Both the position numbers and the translations under genes were made by a program. The notes under the pieces are model-generated. The model saw nothing but the letters and a program-made list of their open reading frames with translations. It did no database searches and was not told the DNA's origin. Shown here piece after piece: positions 1 to 9,143 of a stretch of 38,025 nucleotides of DNA (positions are counted from its first letter, which is position 1; every line of letters begins with the position of its first letter). The stretch lies in NCBI GenBank assembly GCA_024275295.1, contig JAJRZI010000036.1, positions 1 to 38,025 on the forward strand, read 5' to 3'. Origin of the DNA: Gammaproteobacteria bacterium (GTDB lineage: Bacteria; Pseudomonadota; Gammaproteobacteria; Chromatiales; Chromatiaceae).

Positions 1-227
1 CTATGGTTGATATCCTGATGTGCGGCGTACGCCTATTGGCTAAAAAACAACAGCTCAGCCCTCAAGCCCTGGCTACCCGCAAAGAGCTGGAGCAGCTGGT
101 AACTGGCAATCAGGATCTGGCGTTTCTTAGCTGCTGGAAAAAGGCAGTTATTGGAAATGACCTGCAAAAGATTCTGGCTGGAAAACTCTGGCAACACTAT
201 ATAAATGGTCAGGTTGGTTTAACCTAA
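1..227 (+). CDS. rnd: Ribonuclease D, C-terminal fragment
   Basis: This is the last 74 or so codons of a gene that begins before the window; the reading frame is open to the left edge and ends at TAA (225-227). The segment VRLLAKKQQLSPQALATRKE, followed by a leucine-rich helix and a conserved Trp (SCWKK), resembles the second HRDC domain of RNase D, a 3'-5' exoribonuclease that trims stable RNA precursors. The catalytic DEDD exonuclease domain lies outside the window. The gene converges on rfbD with only 10 bp between the stop codons and no visible terminator hairpin. Another HRDC protein is possible, but the ASRK/ATRKE-type motif favours Rnd. Confidence 0.7.
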   Translation, partial: MVDILMCGVRLLAKKQQLSPQALATRKELEQLVTGNQDLAFLSCWKKAVIGNDLQKILAGKLWQHYINGQVGLT

Positions 228-237
228 AAAGGGCAGT

Positions 238-1131
238 TTAGACCTCAGCCATACAGTACTGCAGCGAATGCCACCAGTCGGGTAGCGCCAGCCCAAAGGC
301 ATCATTCAGTTTTGTGTTATCCAGCACCGACCAGGCAGGACGCTTTGCCGGTGTCGGATAATCTCTGCTGGGGATAGGCAACAGACGGCAATCAAATTCT
401 GAGTTTTTTAGAATGGCCTGCGCAAAACCAAACCAGCTTGTCTGGCCTGCTGCAGTGAGATGATAGATGCCACGTTTTTCACCAAATCGCGCTGGTTCCA
501 TCTTCAGTTGAGAGGCGATCAGTGCCGTGACCTCTGCAATCATCCGGCTCCAGGTCGGACTACCCACCTGGTCATCCACAATCCGCAACTCATCCCGCTC
601 AGCAAACAGCCGCAGCATGGTTCGAAGAAAGTTTTGCCCATGCTGTCCATAAACCCAGGCTGTACGAAATATCAGCACATCAGTAGCGACATCAAGCAGC
701 GCCTGCTCACCCTGTAGTTTGGATCTGCCATAGACACCTGCAGGGCTGGTTTCATCATCCTCCCGGTAGGGGTGGCCGGAGGTGCCATCAAAGACATAAT
801 CGGTAGAGTAGTGAATAACTGCCGCACCCTGCCTGGCGGCTAGCTCCCCAATAATACCTGGGGCCACGGCATTGACTGCCTCTGCCACATCCGGCTCACT
901 TTCAGCCTTGTCCACTGCCGTGTAGGCTGCCGCATTGACCACCAGTGTGGGTCTCACTTCATTGAAGGCCAGCACCAGGGAGTCAGGGTTGGCCAGATCA
1001 ACAGCAAGTCTGGCATCCTTGTTTCGACCAGTAGCCACAATCCCACCCAAAGGCGCCAAGGTACGCTGAAGTTCCCAGCCCACCTGGCCACTGCTACTGA
1101 TCAGCAATATACGTGGACGCTTCTGGCTCAC
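238..1131 (-). CDS. rfbD: dTDP-4-dehydrorhamnose reductase RmlD
   Basis: This enzyme makes the last step of dTDP-L-rhamnose synthesis, the NAD(P)H-dependent reduction of dTDP-4-dehydro-L-rhamnose, in the cytoplasm. The 297-residue product has the usual family length. It carries an N-terminal Rossmann GxxGxxG-like segment (SSSGQVGWEL), the NAAAYTAVDKAE motif, STDYVFDG, and the catalytic Tyr/Lys pair in YGRSKLQGE. Translation appears to start at GTG (1129-1131): a GGGGTGA ribosome-binding sequence lies in the last codons of rfbC just upstream, which suggests translational coupling. It is the fourth and last gene of the rfbBACD operon. Confidence 0.95.
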   Translation of the reverse strand: MSQKRPRILLISSSGQVGWELQRTLAPLGGIVATGRNKDARLAVDLANPDSLVLAFNEVRPTLVVNAAAYTAVDKAESEPDVAEAVNAVAPGIIGELAARQGAAVIHYSTDYVFDGTSGHPYREDDETSPAGVYGRSKLQGEQALLDVATDVLIFRTAWVYGQHGQNFLRTMLRLFAERDELRIVDDQVGSPTWSRMIAEVTALIASQLKMEPARFGEKRGIYHLTAAGQTSWFGFAQAILKNSEFDCRLLPIPSRDYPTPAKRPAWSVLDNTKLNDAFGLALPDWWHSLQYCMAEV

Positions 1132-1134
1132 AAT

Positions 1135-1698
1135 CTATTCACCCCGGTACGGTGGCAGTCTATCCTCAGGGATCTCGTGCAGACAGAGTGCATCCCGATC
1201 CTTATCTGACAGAATGGGCGTCCCGGTCAATGGCCATTCAATCCCCAGCTCAGGATCATCCCAGCGCACAGAAAACTGGGTCTCCGGGTGATAGTTATCC
1301 GTACATTTATAACTAAACAGCGCTTCATCACTGAGCACACAATAGCCATGCGCAAATCCTTCAGGGACATAAAACTGATGCCTGTTTTTATCCGACAGGA
1401 TTGCACCCACCCAGCGCCCAAAACAGGGGGAGCCACGGCGCACATCTACCGCCACATCAAACACCTCTCCTGAAATCACCTGTACCAGCTTGCCCTGGCC
1501 ATGAGGGTGTTGCAGATGCAGCCCACGCAATACGCCATGCTGTGAAAAGGCCTGATTATCCTGCACAAAAGAGCCAGGCATGCCCTGTTCGACATAGCGT
1601 TCCTGCTGCCATGTCTCTACAAACCAGCCTCGTTCATCACCGAACACCCGGGGTTCAATCAGGAGTACGCCAGGTATATCCATCTCTATAATCTTCAT
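1135..1698 (-). CDS. rfbC: dTDP-4-dehydrorhamnose 3,5-epimerase RmlC
   Basis: The protein (187 residues) epimerises dTDP-4-dehydro-6-deoxyglucose at C3 and C5. It has the cupin-fold signature of the family: the substrate loop around [20 protein letters not shown], including the catalytic histidine region, then [15 protein letters not shown], and the [10 protein letters not shown] stretch. Its ATG overlaps the rfbA stop codon (ATGA type overlap at 1695-1698), and its TAG stop is 3 bp from the rfbD start, so the genes are tightly packed and probably cotranscribed. The length matches the standard 180-190 residue form. Confidence 0.95.
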   Translation of the reverse strand: MKIIEMDIPGVLLIEPRVFGDERGWFVETWQQERYVEQGMPGSFVQDNQAFSQHGVLRGLHLQHPHGQGKLVQVISGEVFDVAVDVRRGSPCFGRWVGAILSDKNRHQFYVPEGFAHGYCVLSDEALFSYKCTDNYHPETQFSVRWDDPELGIEWPLTGTPILSDKDRDALCLHEIPEDRLPPYRGE

Positions 1699-2573
1699 GG
1701 GTAGGTGGCTCGATCACACAGCTCAAGCAGATATTGGCCATAGCCATTTTTCTCAAGCGCCAGGCCCAATGCTCTAACCTGCTCTCTATCAATCCAACCC
1801 ATTGAATAGGCTATCTCCTCTGGGCAACAGACCTTCAATCCCTGGCGCTCTTCAATCGTTTCAATGAAGTTGCTTGCCTGCATCAGTGACTCATGTGTTC
1901 CCGTATCCAACCAGGCTGTACCGCGTCCAAATTTTTCCAGGCGCAACTTACCCTGCTCCAGATACAATCGATTGAGATCTGTAATCTCCAGCTCACCACG
2001 GGCAGAGGGTTTGAGGCTCGCTGCCAATTCAGTGACCTGACTGTCATAAAAATAGAGACCCGTAACGGCATAGTTGGATGCCGGGTTGGCTGGCTTCTCT
2101 TCCAGGCTGATGACTCTGCCTTCTGCATCAAAACCCGCTACACCATAGCGCTTTGGATCCTTTACCCAGTAGCCGAAGACTGTGGCACCCTCATTATGCT
2201 CAGCGGCCTGTTGCAGCACCTCCACCAGTCCGTGACCATAAAAGATATTGTCACCCAGTATTAGGCAGCAGGGCTGACCCGCAATAAAGTCCCGTCCGAT
2301 ATGAAATGCCTGGGCCAGACCAGCAGGTTCAGGCTGTACAGCATAGCTAAGCTGGATGCCCCACTGATGCCCATCCTCAAGCAGCGTCTTGAAGAGCGGT
2401 GCATCCTGCGGCGTTGTAATGATCAGAATATCCCGAATACCGGCCATCATCAGGATTGCCAGTGGATAGTAGATCATCGGCTTATCATAGATGGGCAACA
2501 GCTGCTTACTCACAGCACGGGTGAGTGGATAGAGCCGGGTACCGGAACCACCTGCCAGTATGATGCCTTTCAT
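1695..2573 (-). CDS. rfbA: Glucose-1-phosphate thymidylyltransferase RmlA
   Basis: This gene encodes the first enzyme of dTDP-L-rhamnose synthesis, joining dTTP and glucose-1-phosphate to give dTDP-glucose. The 292-residue product starts with the nucleotide-binding motif [22 protein letters not shown] (read as GGSGTRLYP) and holds [33 protein letters not shown] and the [11 protein letters not shown] segment, all standard for the short-chain RmlA class. An AGGGAAAA ribosome-binding site sits just upstream of the ATG. It follows rfbB after 8 bp and overlaps rfbC by 4 bp. dTDP-rhamnose usually feeds O-antigen or exopolysaccharide synthesis; no rhamnosyltransferase is visible in this window. Confidence 0.96.
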   Translation of the reverse strand: MKGIILAGGSGTRLYPLTRAVSKQLLPIYDKPMIYYPLAILMMAGIRDILIITTPQDAPLFKTLLEDGHQWGIQLSYAVQPEPAGLAQAFHIGRDFIAGQPCCLILGDNIFYGHGLVEVLQQAAEHNEGATVFGYWVKDPKRYGVAGFDAEGRVISLEEKPANPASNYAVTGLYFYDSQVTELAASLKPSARGELEITDLNRLYLEQGKLRLEKFGRGTAWLDTGTHESLMQASNFIETIEERQGLKVCCPEEIAYSMGWIDREQVRALGLALEKNGYGQYLLELCDRATYP

Positions 2574-2581
2574 GATTTTCC

Positions 2582-3637
2582 CTATAGTTGACCCAATCGT
2601 TCGCCCAGGTAGCTACCATCCATCACACGTTTGCACCATGGGGTATTATCAAGATACCACTGCACTGTCGCACGTAGCCCGGATTCAAAGCTCTCTTGCG
2701 GTTCCCAACCCAATTCACGTTTGATCTTAGACGCATCGATGGCATAACGCCGATCATGCCCTGGCCGGTCTGTAACAAAATGTTTGAACTGAGCATGAGG
2801 CAGATGCACTGAGTGCGGCATGAGTTCATCCAGAATGGTACACAGCGTATCGACCACTTCCAGATTGGTCTTTTCGCTATTGCCACCAATGTTATAGACC
2901 TCACCCGGTATTCCAGCCTCCAGCACCCGCCAGATGGCACGACAGTGATCCTGTACATAAAGCCAGTCACGAATATTGCCACCATCACCATAGATCGGCA
3001 GCGGTTTACCCGCAATGGCATTTTGGATCATCAACGGGATCAGCTTCTCTGGAAACTGACAAGGGCCATAGTTATTGGAGCAGTTGGTGGTTATTACCGG
3101 CAACCCATAGGTGTGATACCAGGCTCGCACCAGATGGTCTGATGCCGCCTTGGATGCCGAATAGGGTGAGTTCGGGGCATAGGGGGTATCTTCAGTGAAC
3201 AGACCTTCAGCCCCAAGCGATCCATAGACCTCATCGGTGGAGACATGCAGAAACCTGAAGGCTTCTGCCTGGTTTTTAGGCAGGCTCGAACAGTACTGCC
3301 TGCTGCGCTCCAACAGATTGAAGGTGCCGACCACATTGGTCTGAACAAAATCAGCCGGGGCATCAATAGAGCGGTCAACGTGGCTCTCTGCAGCAAAATT
3401 CACCACAGCAGAAGGTCTGTAACGTCTTAACAGATCAGAGACCAGCTCCTTGTTGCATATATCGCCCTGCACGAAGGTGTAACGATCACCCTCTTTGATA
3501 TCCGCCAGGGTATCCAGATTGCCCGCATAGGTCAGTAGATCCAGATTGATGACTCTGACATCTCCCTGATTCATCAGCAGGTGAACAAAGTTACCCCCAA
3601 TAAATCCTGCACCACCTGTCACCAATAACGTTTTCAT
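2582..3637 (-). CDS. rfbB: dTDP-glucose 4,6-dehydratase RmlB
   Basis: The 351-residue product converts dTDP-glucose into dTDP-4-dehydro-6-deoxyglucose using bound NAD+. It shows the N-terminal [10 protein letters not shown] Rossmann motif, the ESHVDRSID segment, [10 protein letters not shown] with the catalytic Asp/Glu pair, and [10 protein letters not shown] with the YxxxK catalytic residues, followed by TNCSNNYGP and RDWLYVQDH. It is the first gene of rfbBACD. The ATG (3635-3637) follows an AAGGGGG ribosome-binding site that directly abuts a 21-bp tandem repeat array separating it from ssb. No separate promoter is obvious in that array, so read-through from ssb is possible. Confidence 0.96.
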   Translation of the reverse strand: MKTLLVTGGAGFIGGNFVHLLMNQGDVRVINLDLLTYAGNLDTLADIKEGDRYTFVQGDICNKELVSDLLRRYRPSAVVNFAAESHVDRSIDAPADFVQTNVVGTFNLLERSRQYCSSLPKNQAEAFRFLHVSTDEVYGSLGAEGLFTEDTPYAPNSPYSASKAASDHLVRAWYHTYGLPVITTNCSNNYGPCQFPEKLIPLMIQNAIAGKPLPIYGDGGNIRDWLYVQDHCRAIWRVLEAGIPGEVYNIGGNSEKTNLEVVDTLCTILDELMPHSVHLPHAQFKHFVTDRPGHDRRYAIDASKIKRELGWEPQESFESGLRATVQWYLDNTPWCKRVMDGSYLGERLGQL

Positions 3638-3649
3638 GAGGCGCGCCCC

Positions 3650-3754
3650 CTTGTACCCGTATTTTGGGTACTTGTACCCGTATTTTGGGTACTTGTACCC
3701 GTATTTTGGGTACTTGTGCCCGTTGTTTGGGTACTTGTGCCCGTATTTTGGGTG
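3650..3754. repeat. Five tandem copies of a 21-bp repeat
   Basis: Exactly five 21-bp units (3650-3670, 3671-3691, 3692-3712, 3713-3733, 3734-3754) fill the space between the ssb stop codon and the rfbB ribosome-binding site. On the plus strand each unit reads CTTGTACCCG followed by TATTTTGGGTA. Units 1-3 are identical; units 4 and 5 have GCCCG in place of ACCCG, and unit 4 has TTG for TAT after it. Each junction forms the inverted repeat GGGTAC-TT-GTACCC. A sixth near-identical 21-mer (20 of 21 bases equal to unit 4) lies inside ssb at 3843-3863. The unit length is a multiple of three, and one minus-strand frame encodes a TQNTGTS heptapeptide repeat, but that is not the ssb frame. Confidence 0.97.
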
Positions 3755-4222
3755 TCAGAACGGAATATCATCATCAAAGTCGGCATCCGGCGCAGGAGCA
3801 GGTGAAGATGGCGCTGAATTTTGTGCCGGGCGGCCACCATTGCCTGTGCCCGTTGTTTGGGTAAACTGTGCACTGCCACCCGCACCACGACTATCCAGCA
3901 TCTGCATCTGATCGACAACAATCTCGGTAGTATAGCGATCCTGGCCATTTTTATCCTGCCATTTACGTGTCTGCAGTTTGCCTTCAACGTAGATCTTTGA
4001 GCCTTTCTTGCAATACTCACCCACAATCTCACCCAGACGCCGAAAGAACACCAGCCGATGCCACTCGGTTCGCTCCTGCATCTCTCCGGTATTCTTATCC
4101 TTCCAGGACTCTGAGGTCGCCAATGTGACATTGGCCACAGCATTGCCGTTCGGCATGTAGCGCACATCTGGATCCTGCCCCAGATTACCGATAAGGATTA
4201 CTTTATTAATGCCTTTTGCCAT
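3755..4222 (-). CDS. ssb: Single-stranded DNA-binding protein SSB
   Basis: SSB coats single-stranded DNA during replication, recombination and repair and recruits partners through its acidic C-terminal tail. The 155-residue product has the OB-fold start [20 protein letters not shown], the [17 protein letters not shown] segment, [20 protein letters not shown], a Gly/Ala/Pro/Gln-rich linker from about residue 112, and the classic tail [10 protein letters not shown]. An AAGGGG ribosome-binding site precedes the ATG. The gene is divergent from uvrA with an MFS gene between, an arrangement found in other gammaproteobacteria. The linker codons for TQTTGTG are nearly identical to one unit of the downstream 21-bp array. 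Confidence 0.96.
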   Translation of the reverse strand: MAKGINKVILIGNLGQDPDVRYMPNGNAVANVTLATSESWKDKNTGEMQERTEWHRLVFFRRLGEIVGEYCKKGSKIYVEGKLQTRKWQDKNGQDRYTTEIVVDQMQMLDSRGAGGSAQFTQTTGTGNGGRPAQNSAPSSPAPAPDADFDDDIPF

Positions 4223-4267
4223 TACTTTCCCCTTACTCTAAATTTAATGATTTTGTAATCCGCCAAA

Positions 4268-5650
4268 TCAGGCTTCATCCATAGAAAATTCATTCAATGC
4301 CGACGGGTCAATCGTCTCTGGATCTATCTTCAGATAGGCCACACCCTCTTCATTGACGATCATCGCCTCAACCACGCCAGCCACTGACTTAAGACGCAGA
4401 ACCAAACCATCCGCCTCTTCGGCACTCAATGCACCTACGTGGAGCAGCTGATTGCGCAGGTTCTGTGGGCGGGCCATACCCGACGCCACCAGCAGCCACA
4501 ATATCGCAGAAACGGCGCCAAACAGAAAGACCCCGTCAAACCCGAATGCACCATGCATCCAGCCGCCAAACACACCGCCGATAAAGGCGCCGGCAAACTG
4601 TGAGGTGGAATAGACACCCAGAGCCGTACCTTTGCTCTCTGCCGGGGCCACCTTGGATACCATGGAAGGCAACACCGCCTCCAGCAGGTTAAAGGCAGTA
4701 AAAAAGAGCAGCAATGCGACAACCAATCCGGTCAGTGAGGTATACAGAAAATAGAGGCCCAGCTGAGCCAGCGCCATAAGCAGGATTGCGCCCAGAAAGA
4801 TCTCCTTCATCTTGCGCTTTTTCTCCGCCAAGATGACAAAGGGCAGCATCAGCACCACCGAACCCAGCAAGACGGGCAGGTAGACCTGCCAATGGGTCGC
4901 ACTGGGCATGCCGATGTTATCACGCAATACCAACGGCATCGCCAGGAAGATCGAGGTAATGGTCATATGCAGCGTCAGGATACCGTAATCCAGCCGCAAC
5001 AGATTGGGATTGGACAATACCCCGGCAAACTGCCCGGGGACAGGCTCTGCATCACGATGACGCTGGCAGTGCTCCGGTTGAGGCACCAGAAACAGTGTGA
5101 CACCAATGCCACCCAGCGCCAATACCGCCGTTAGCCAGAAGATGCCAGGGACACCCATCCACTCATTGAACACCGGCCCCAGCACCAGGGCCAGGGTAAA
5201 GGCAGCACCGATACTCATGCCAATCACCGCCATCGCCTTGGTGCGCTGCTCCTCCCGTGTAAGATCAGCCGCCAGCGCCATGACCGCTGCCGCAATGGCG
5301 CCACTGCCCTGCAGGGCACGGCCAAAAACAACACCATAGATGCTATCGGAGAGGGCGGCCACAACACTGCCAGCAGCAAAAATAAACAGCCCACCCACAA
5401 TCACCGGCTTGCGGCCAATACGGTCGGAGAGCATGCCGAAGGGGATCTGCAGCAGCGCCTGGGTCAAGCCATAGGCACCGATTGCAAGGCCGACCAGCAT
5501 CGGTGTCACCCCCTCCAGCTCTTCCGCATAGAGGGCAAAAACCGGCAGAATCAGAAACAGACCCAGCATGCGCAGGGCGTAGATACCGGCCAGGGAAAAT
5601 GTCGCCCGCTTCTCGGTCGCGGACATTCCGTTCTTATTATCTTTAGTCAC
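4268..5650 (-). CDS. MFS transporter with C-terminal extension
   Basis: This 460-residue inner-membrane protein has 12 hydrophobic segments and major facilitator signatures: the loop motif GMLSDRIGRKPVIVGG after the second segment, and MAALSDSIYGVVFGRALQGSGA. It resembles the MFS protein usually encoded between ssb and uvrA, whose substrate is not established. About 65 residues follow the last membrane segment (from roughly residue 395); they include GVVEAMIVNEEGVAYLKID, which looks like a small alpha-beta cytoplasmic domain. Translation may start at GTG (5650) or at an internal ATG (5626); neither has a strong ribosome-binding site. Substrate cannot be predicted. Confidence 0.88.
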   Translation of the reverse strand: MTKDNKNGMSATEKRATFSLAGIYALRMLGLFLILPVFALYAEELEGVTPMLVGLAIGAYGLTQALLQIPFGMLSDRIGRKPVIVGGLFIFAAGSVVAALSDSIYGVVFGRALQGSGAIAAAVMALAADLTREEQRTKAMAVIGMSIGAAFTLALVLGPVFNEWMGVPGIFWLTAVLALGGIGVTLFLVPQPEHCQRHRDAEPVPGQFAGVLSNPNLLRLDYGILTLHMTITSIFLAMPLVLRDNIGMPSATHWQVYLPVLLGSVVLMLPFVILAEKKRKMKEIFLGAILLMALAQLGLYFLYTSLTGLVVALLLFFTAFNLLEAVLPSMVSKVAPAESKGTALGVYSTSQFAGAFIGGVFGGWMHGAFGFDGVFLFGAVSAILWLLVASGMARPQNLRNQLLHVGALSAEEADGLVLRLKSVAGVVEAMIVNEEGVAYLKIDPETIDPSALNEFSMDEA

Positions 5651-5675
5651 TTCAGTATCTTTATTTCACATTCAG

Positions 5676-5737
5676 GGCGGGACTAAAGTCCCACTTCCGG
5701 TTTCAATCTTTTTTGGAAACGGGACATCAGTCCTGCC
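5676..5737. repeat. REP-like double hairpin in the MFS/uvrA divergent gap
   Basis: Two small hairpins sit here, GGGACT-AA-AGTCCC (5679-5692) and GGAC-ATCA-GTCC (5722-5732). They also form one long imperfect inverted repeat: GGCGGGACT at 5676-5684 against AGTCCTGCC at 5729-5737, with GGTTTC at 5699-5704 facing GAAAC at 5716-5720 and a T-rich centre. Palindromes with a GGGACTAAAGTCCC core occur as dispersed intergenic repeats in various proteobacteria, so a REP or MITE-like element is likely. Copy number in this genome is unknown. Confidence 0.6.
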
Positions 5738-5751
5738 AAAGCTTTAACTCT

Positions 5752-5781
5752 TTGCGCACAAAATGGCAGACCGCGTATAGT
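5752..5781 (+). promoter_or_regulatory. Putative uvrA promoter
   Basis: A TTGCGC -35-like box (5752-5757) and a TATAGT -10-like box (5776-5781) are separated by 18 bp, placing a start near 5788 and a leader of about 26 bases before the uvrA ATG at 5814. No clear LexA operator of the CTGT-N8-ACAG type was seen around it, although uvrA is SOS-controlled in enteric bacteria. Confidence 0.45.
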
Positions 5782-5813
5782 AGCAGGTTCGCTTTTTTGT
5801 CGATACGCAACTC

Positions 5814-8693
5814 ATGAAAAACATCCTGATTCGCGGGGCACGCACCCACAATCTAAAAAATATTGATCTGGATCTGCCCCGGGACAAGCTTATTGTCATC
5901 ACTGGCCTCTCCGGTTCCGGCAAGTCATCACTGGCCTTTGACACCCTCTATGCCGAGGGGCAGCGTCGCTATGTAGAGTCGCTCTCCGCCTATGCCCGGC
6001 AGTTTCTCTCAATGATGGATAAGCCGGATGTTGACCATATCGAGGGGCTGTCGCCCGCCATCTCAATAGAGCAGAAAACCACCTCTCATAACCCACGCTC
6101 CACCGCCGGCACCATCACCGAGATCCATGACTACCTGCGACTGCTGTTTGCCCGCGCCGGCACACCCTGCTGCCCCACCCACAAGCAACCCCTTGAGGCC
6201 CAAACCGTCAGCCAGATGGTAGATCAGGTACTGGCGCTGCCTGAAGGGAGCAAACTGATGCTGCTCGCCCCAGTCGTTTCAGAGCGCAAGGGCGAACATC
6301 ACAAACTTCTGCAAGAGCTGCAGGCCCAGGGCTTTATCCGCGCCCGGATCAACGGTGAAATCCATGAGATCGACAGCGCCCCGGAACTGGAACTGCACAA
6401 AAAGCACAACATCGAGGCGGTGGTTGACCGTTTCAAGGTACGCGCCGCACAGGGAAGTGCCAGTGCCGCGGGAGGCAGGACGCCGGGAGCGGCCGCTGAT
6501 CTGCAGCTGCGTCTGACTGAGTCCTTTGAGACCGCACTGCGCCTGTCGGATGGTCTGGCCCGCATTGCCTGGATGGACGATAGCGGCCAAACAGAGCTGA
6601 TCTTCTCCGCCAACTTTGCCTGCCCACACTGCGGCTACAGCATTGCGGAACTGGAGCCACGTCTCTTCTCTTTAAACAATCCCGTTGGTGCCTGCCCCAC
6701 CTGTGACGGCCTCGGCATCGAACAGTTCTTTGACCCCGATATGGTTGTGGCCCAGCCCCATCTCAGCCTTGCTGGCGGGGCAGTGCGCGGTTGGGATCGA
6801 CGCAATGCCTACTATTTTCAGCTCATCTGCTCCCTGGGGAGGCACTACAAATTTGATGTGGAGACCTGCTGGGAAGAACTTCCCAAAAAAATTCGTCAGG
6901 TGATCCTGTTTGGCAGCGGTGAGGAGGCTATTGAATTCAGCTACATCAATGAACGGGGCAACAGCAATGTTCGCACCCACCCCTTTGAAGGAATTATCCG
7001 CAATATGCAGCGCCGCTACCGGGAGACCGAATCCAATGCTGTGCGTGAAGAGCTGTCACGCTATATCTCCAACCAATCCTGCCCCAGCTGCAGCGGCACC
7101 CGGCTGAATGAGGCCGCACGCCACGTCTTTATTGCTGAGCATAATCTACCCAGCATCAGCAGCATGCCAGTAGGCAAGGCGCTGACCTTTTTTGAACAGC
7201 TGGCACTACCGGGCAAACGTGGCGAGATCGCCGCCAGGATCGTCAACGAGGTCAGTCAGCGGCTCCAGTTCCTGGTCAATGTGGGACTCGATTACCTGAC
7301 CCTCAGCCGTAGCGCCGAGACCCTCTCCGGCGGCGAGGCCCAGCGCATCCGGCTGGCCAGTCAGATTGGCGCCGGGCTGGTGGGCGTCATGTATGTACTG
7401 GATGAACCCTCCATCGGCCTGCATCAGCGGGACAATGCGCGCCTGCTCAAGACCCTGACCTACCTGCGTGACCTGGGCAATACCGTGATCGTGGTGGAAC
7501 ATGACGAAGAGGCGATCCGAAGCGCTGATCATGTCGTCGATATCGGCCCAGGTGCCGGAGTTCACGGCGGTTACATCATCGCAGAGGGAAAGGCAGAGGA
7601 TATTGAGAAGACAGCAGAATCACTGACCGGCCAATACCTCTCTGGGCAGCGCCAGATCAAGATACCGGAGAGCCGCACAGTTGCTGATCCAGATAGGCAA
7701 CTGCGTATCCAGGGGGCATGCGGCAACAACCTGAAAAACATTGATGTTGAGATACCGGCGGGGCTGCTGACCTGCATCACCGGCGTTTCTGGTTCCGGCA
7801 AGTCCACACTGATCAATGATACCCTCTACCCGGCTGCCGCCATGCAGCTGAATGCCGCGGGCCACCGTAACTCAGCCCCTTGCTCCAAGCTTGAGGGGCT
7901 GGAGCATTTTGACAAGGTGGTCGATATCGACCAAAGCCCCATCGGACGCACCCCCCGCTCCAACCCCGCCACCTACACTGGTCTCTTCACCCCCATCCGC
8001 GAGCTGTTTGCAGCCACCCATGAGGCACGCTCCCGCGGCTATAATCCCGGCCGCTTCAGCTTCAATGTCAAAGGGGGGCGCTGTGAGGCCTGTCGCGGTG
8101 ATGGCGTTATCAAGGTGGAGATGCACTTCCTGCCCGATCTCTATGTGATGTGCGATCTCTGCAAGGGCAAACGTTATAACCGTGAGACCCTGGAGATCAA
8201 ATACAAGGGCAAGCGCATCAACGAGGTGCTAGCGATGACGGTGGAGGATGCGCTGGAATTCTTCTCACCCGTACCCTCACTCAAGCGCAAACTACAGACA
8301 CTGATAGATGTGGGCCTCTCCTACGTGCAGTTGGGGCAGAATGCCACCACCCTCTCCGGGGGAGAGGCGCAACGGGTCAAACTCTCCCGTGAGCTGTCAA
8401 AACTGGATACCGGCAACACCCTCTACATATTGGATGAGCCCACCACCGGGCTGCATTTTCATGATGTTCAGCATCTGCTGGAGGTGCTGCACCGGCTGCG
8501 CGATCACGGCAACACCGTTATCGTTATCGAACACAATCTGGATGTGATTAAAACGGCCGACTGGGTTATCGACCTGGGGCCAGAGGGGGGCGACAAAGGG
8601 GGGGAGATCATTGCCGCAGGCGCACCGGAGCAGGTGGCTTCTGTTAAACGATCCTATACCGGGCAGTTCCTGAAGCAGATACTTGGTAAATAA
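5814..8693 (+). CDS. uvrA: UvrABC excinuclease subunit A
   Basis: UvrA is the damage-recognition ATPase of nucleotide excision repair and loads UvrB at lesions. The 959-residue product has full family length and the expected double ABC layout: Walker [10 protein letters not shown] at residues 31-39, zinc-binding cysteine pairs (CPHCGYS with CPTCDGLG), CPSCSGTRL, first ABC signature [14 protein letters not shown], second Walker [10 protein letters not shown], second zinc module (CEACRGDG with CDLCKGKRY), and second signature [14 protein letters not shown] followed by [11 protein letters not shown]. It is transcribed divergently from the MFS and ssb genes and is followed by a strong terminator. 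The ATG at 5814 has no clear Shine-Dalgarno sequence but aligns with the family start [10 protein letters not shown]. Confidence 0.98.
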   Translation: MKNILIRGARTHNLKNIDLDLPRDKLIVITGLSGSGKSSLAFDTLYAEGQRRYVESLSAYARQFLSMMDKPDVDHIEGLSPAISIEQKTTSHNPRSTAGTITEIHDYLRLLFARAGTPCCPTHKQPLEAQTVSQMVDQVLALPEGSKLMLLAPVVSERKGEHHKLLQELQAQGFIRARINGEIHEIDSAPELELHKKHNIEAVVDRFKVRAAQGSASAAGGRTPGAAADLQLRLTESFETALRLSDGLARIAWMDDSGQTELIFSANFACPHCGYSIAELEPRLFSLNNPVGACPTCDGLGIEQFFDPDMVVAQPHLSLAGGAVRGWDRRNAYYFQLICSLGRHYKFDVETCWEELPKKIRQVILFGSGEEAIEFSYINERGNSNVRTHPFEGIIRNMQRRYRETESNAVREELSRYISNQSCPSCSGTRLNEAARHVFIAEHNLPSISSMPVGKALTFFEQLALPGKRGEIAARIVNEVSQRLQFLVNVGLDYLTLSRSAETLSGGEAQRIRLASQIGAGLVGVMYVLDEPSIGLHQRDNARLLKTLTYLRDLGNTVIVVEHDEEAIRSADHVVDIGPGAGVHGGYIIAEGKAEDIEKTAESLTGQYLSGQRQIKIPESRTVADPDRQLRIQGACGNNLKNIDVEIPAGLLTCITGVSGSGKSTLINDTLYPAAAMQLNAAGHRNSAPCSKLEGLEHFDKVVDIDQSPIGRTPRSNPATYTGLFTPIRELFAATHEARSRGYNPGRFSFNVKGGRCEACRGDGVIKVEMHFLPDLYVMCDLCKGKRYNRETLEIKYKGKRINEVLAMTVEDALEFFSPVPSLKRKLQTLIDVGLSYVQLGQNATTLSGGEAQRVKLSRELSKLDTGNTLYILDEPTTGLHFHDVQHLLEVLHRLRDHGNTVIVIEHNLDVIKTADWVIDLGPEGGDKGGEIIAAGAPEQVASVKRSYTGQFLKQILGK

Positions 8694-8713
8694 AGCACAA
8701 TCTCAGGGGATAA

Positions 8714-8742
8714 AAAAACCCACCTTTGATGGGTGGGTTTTT
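8714..8742. terminator. Bidirectional intrinsic terminator
   Basis: A CCCACC stem (8719-8724) pairs with GGTGGG (8732-8737) around a short loop, flanked by a run of A on the left and T on the right. It lies between the convergent uvrA and ferredoxin genes and can serve both strands. Confidence 0.9.
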
Positions 8743-8762
8743 GGCTTCAGCTGATAATAAAA

Positions 8763-9089
8763 TCAACCCCAAACCTCTTCCGAAATCTTCAAACGCTCCA
8801 CCGGACTATCCTTCAGCAGGTGCTGCTCTACAATCTCCGTCACATCCTCAACTGTTACCTTGGCATACATGATGCCTTCGGGGTAGACCAGTACATTCGG
8901 CCCCTCTTCACAAGGCCCCAGACAACCTGTAGTGGTCACCTGAAAGCGGCCCCACAGCCCCTTCTCTTCAAACAGGCGACGAAATTCATCCACCAAAGGT
9001 GCGCCACCACGTGCGGTACAGGATCCTTTTGGATGTGCATCCGGACGGCTCTGGACACAGACAAACAGATGTTTTTCTGGTTTAGGCAT
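8763..9089 (-). CDS. Thioredoxin-like [2Fe-2S] ferredoxin
   Basis: The 108-residue protein starts KPEKHLFVCVQSRP and contains four cysteines spaced as in thioredoxin-like 2Fe-2S ferredoxins: Cys11, Cys24 (HPKGSC), Cys56 and Cys60 (TTGCLGPCEEGPNVLVYPEG). This family, related to the NuoE subunit fold and Azotobacter Fd-type proteins, carries one 2Fe-2S cluster and acts as a soluble electron carrier; the partner is not evident here. It is the last gene of a minus-strand run after the YbiB-like gene (54 bp gap) and ends at the shared terminator with uvrA. Confidence 0.88.
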   Translation of the reverse strand: MPKPEKHLFVCVQSRPDAHPKGSCTARGGAPLVDEFRRLFEEKGLWGRFQVTTTGCLGPCEEGPNVLVYPEGIMYAKVTVEDVTEIVEQHLLKDSPVERLKISEEVWG

Positions 9090-9143
9090 ATCAGTTCCCC
9101 CTACTCTAATTATTAAAAAATCTTATACAAACCGGATCAGCAA

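Noticed and set aside
3650-3754. Possible CRISPR array
   Set aside because: The units are directly tandem with no spacers and no cas genes are present.
3634-4167. Long minus-strand frame through ssb that would encode TQNTGTS repeats
   Set aside because: It is a shifted frame of ssb with an Arg/Ser/Cys-rich, unconserved product; it stays open only because the repeat unit is 21 bp. No ribosome-binding site or homology is visible.
5738-5813. LexA box at uvrA
   Set aside because: No CTGT-N8-ACAG-like palindrome was found, so SOS control cannot be claimed from the sequence.
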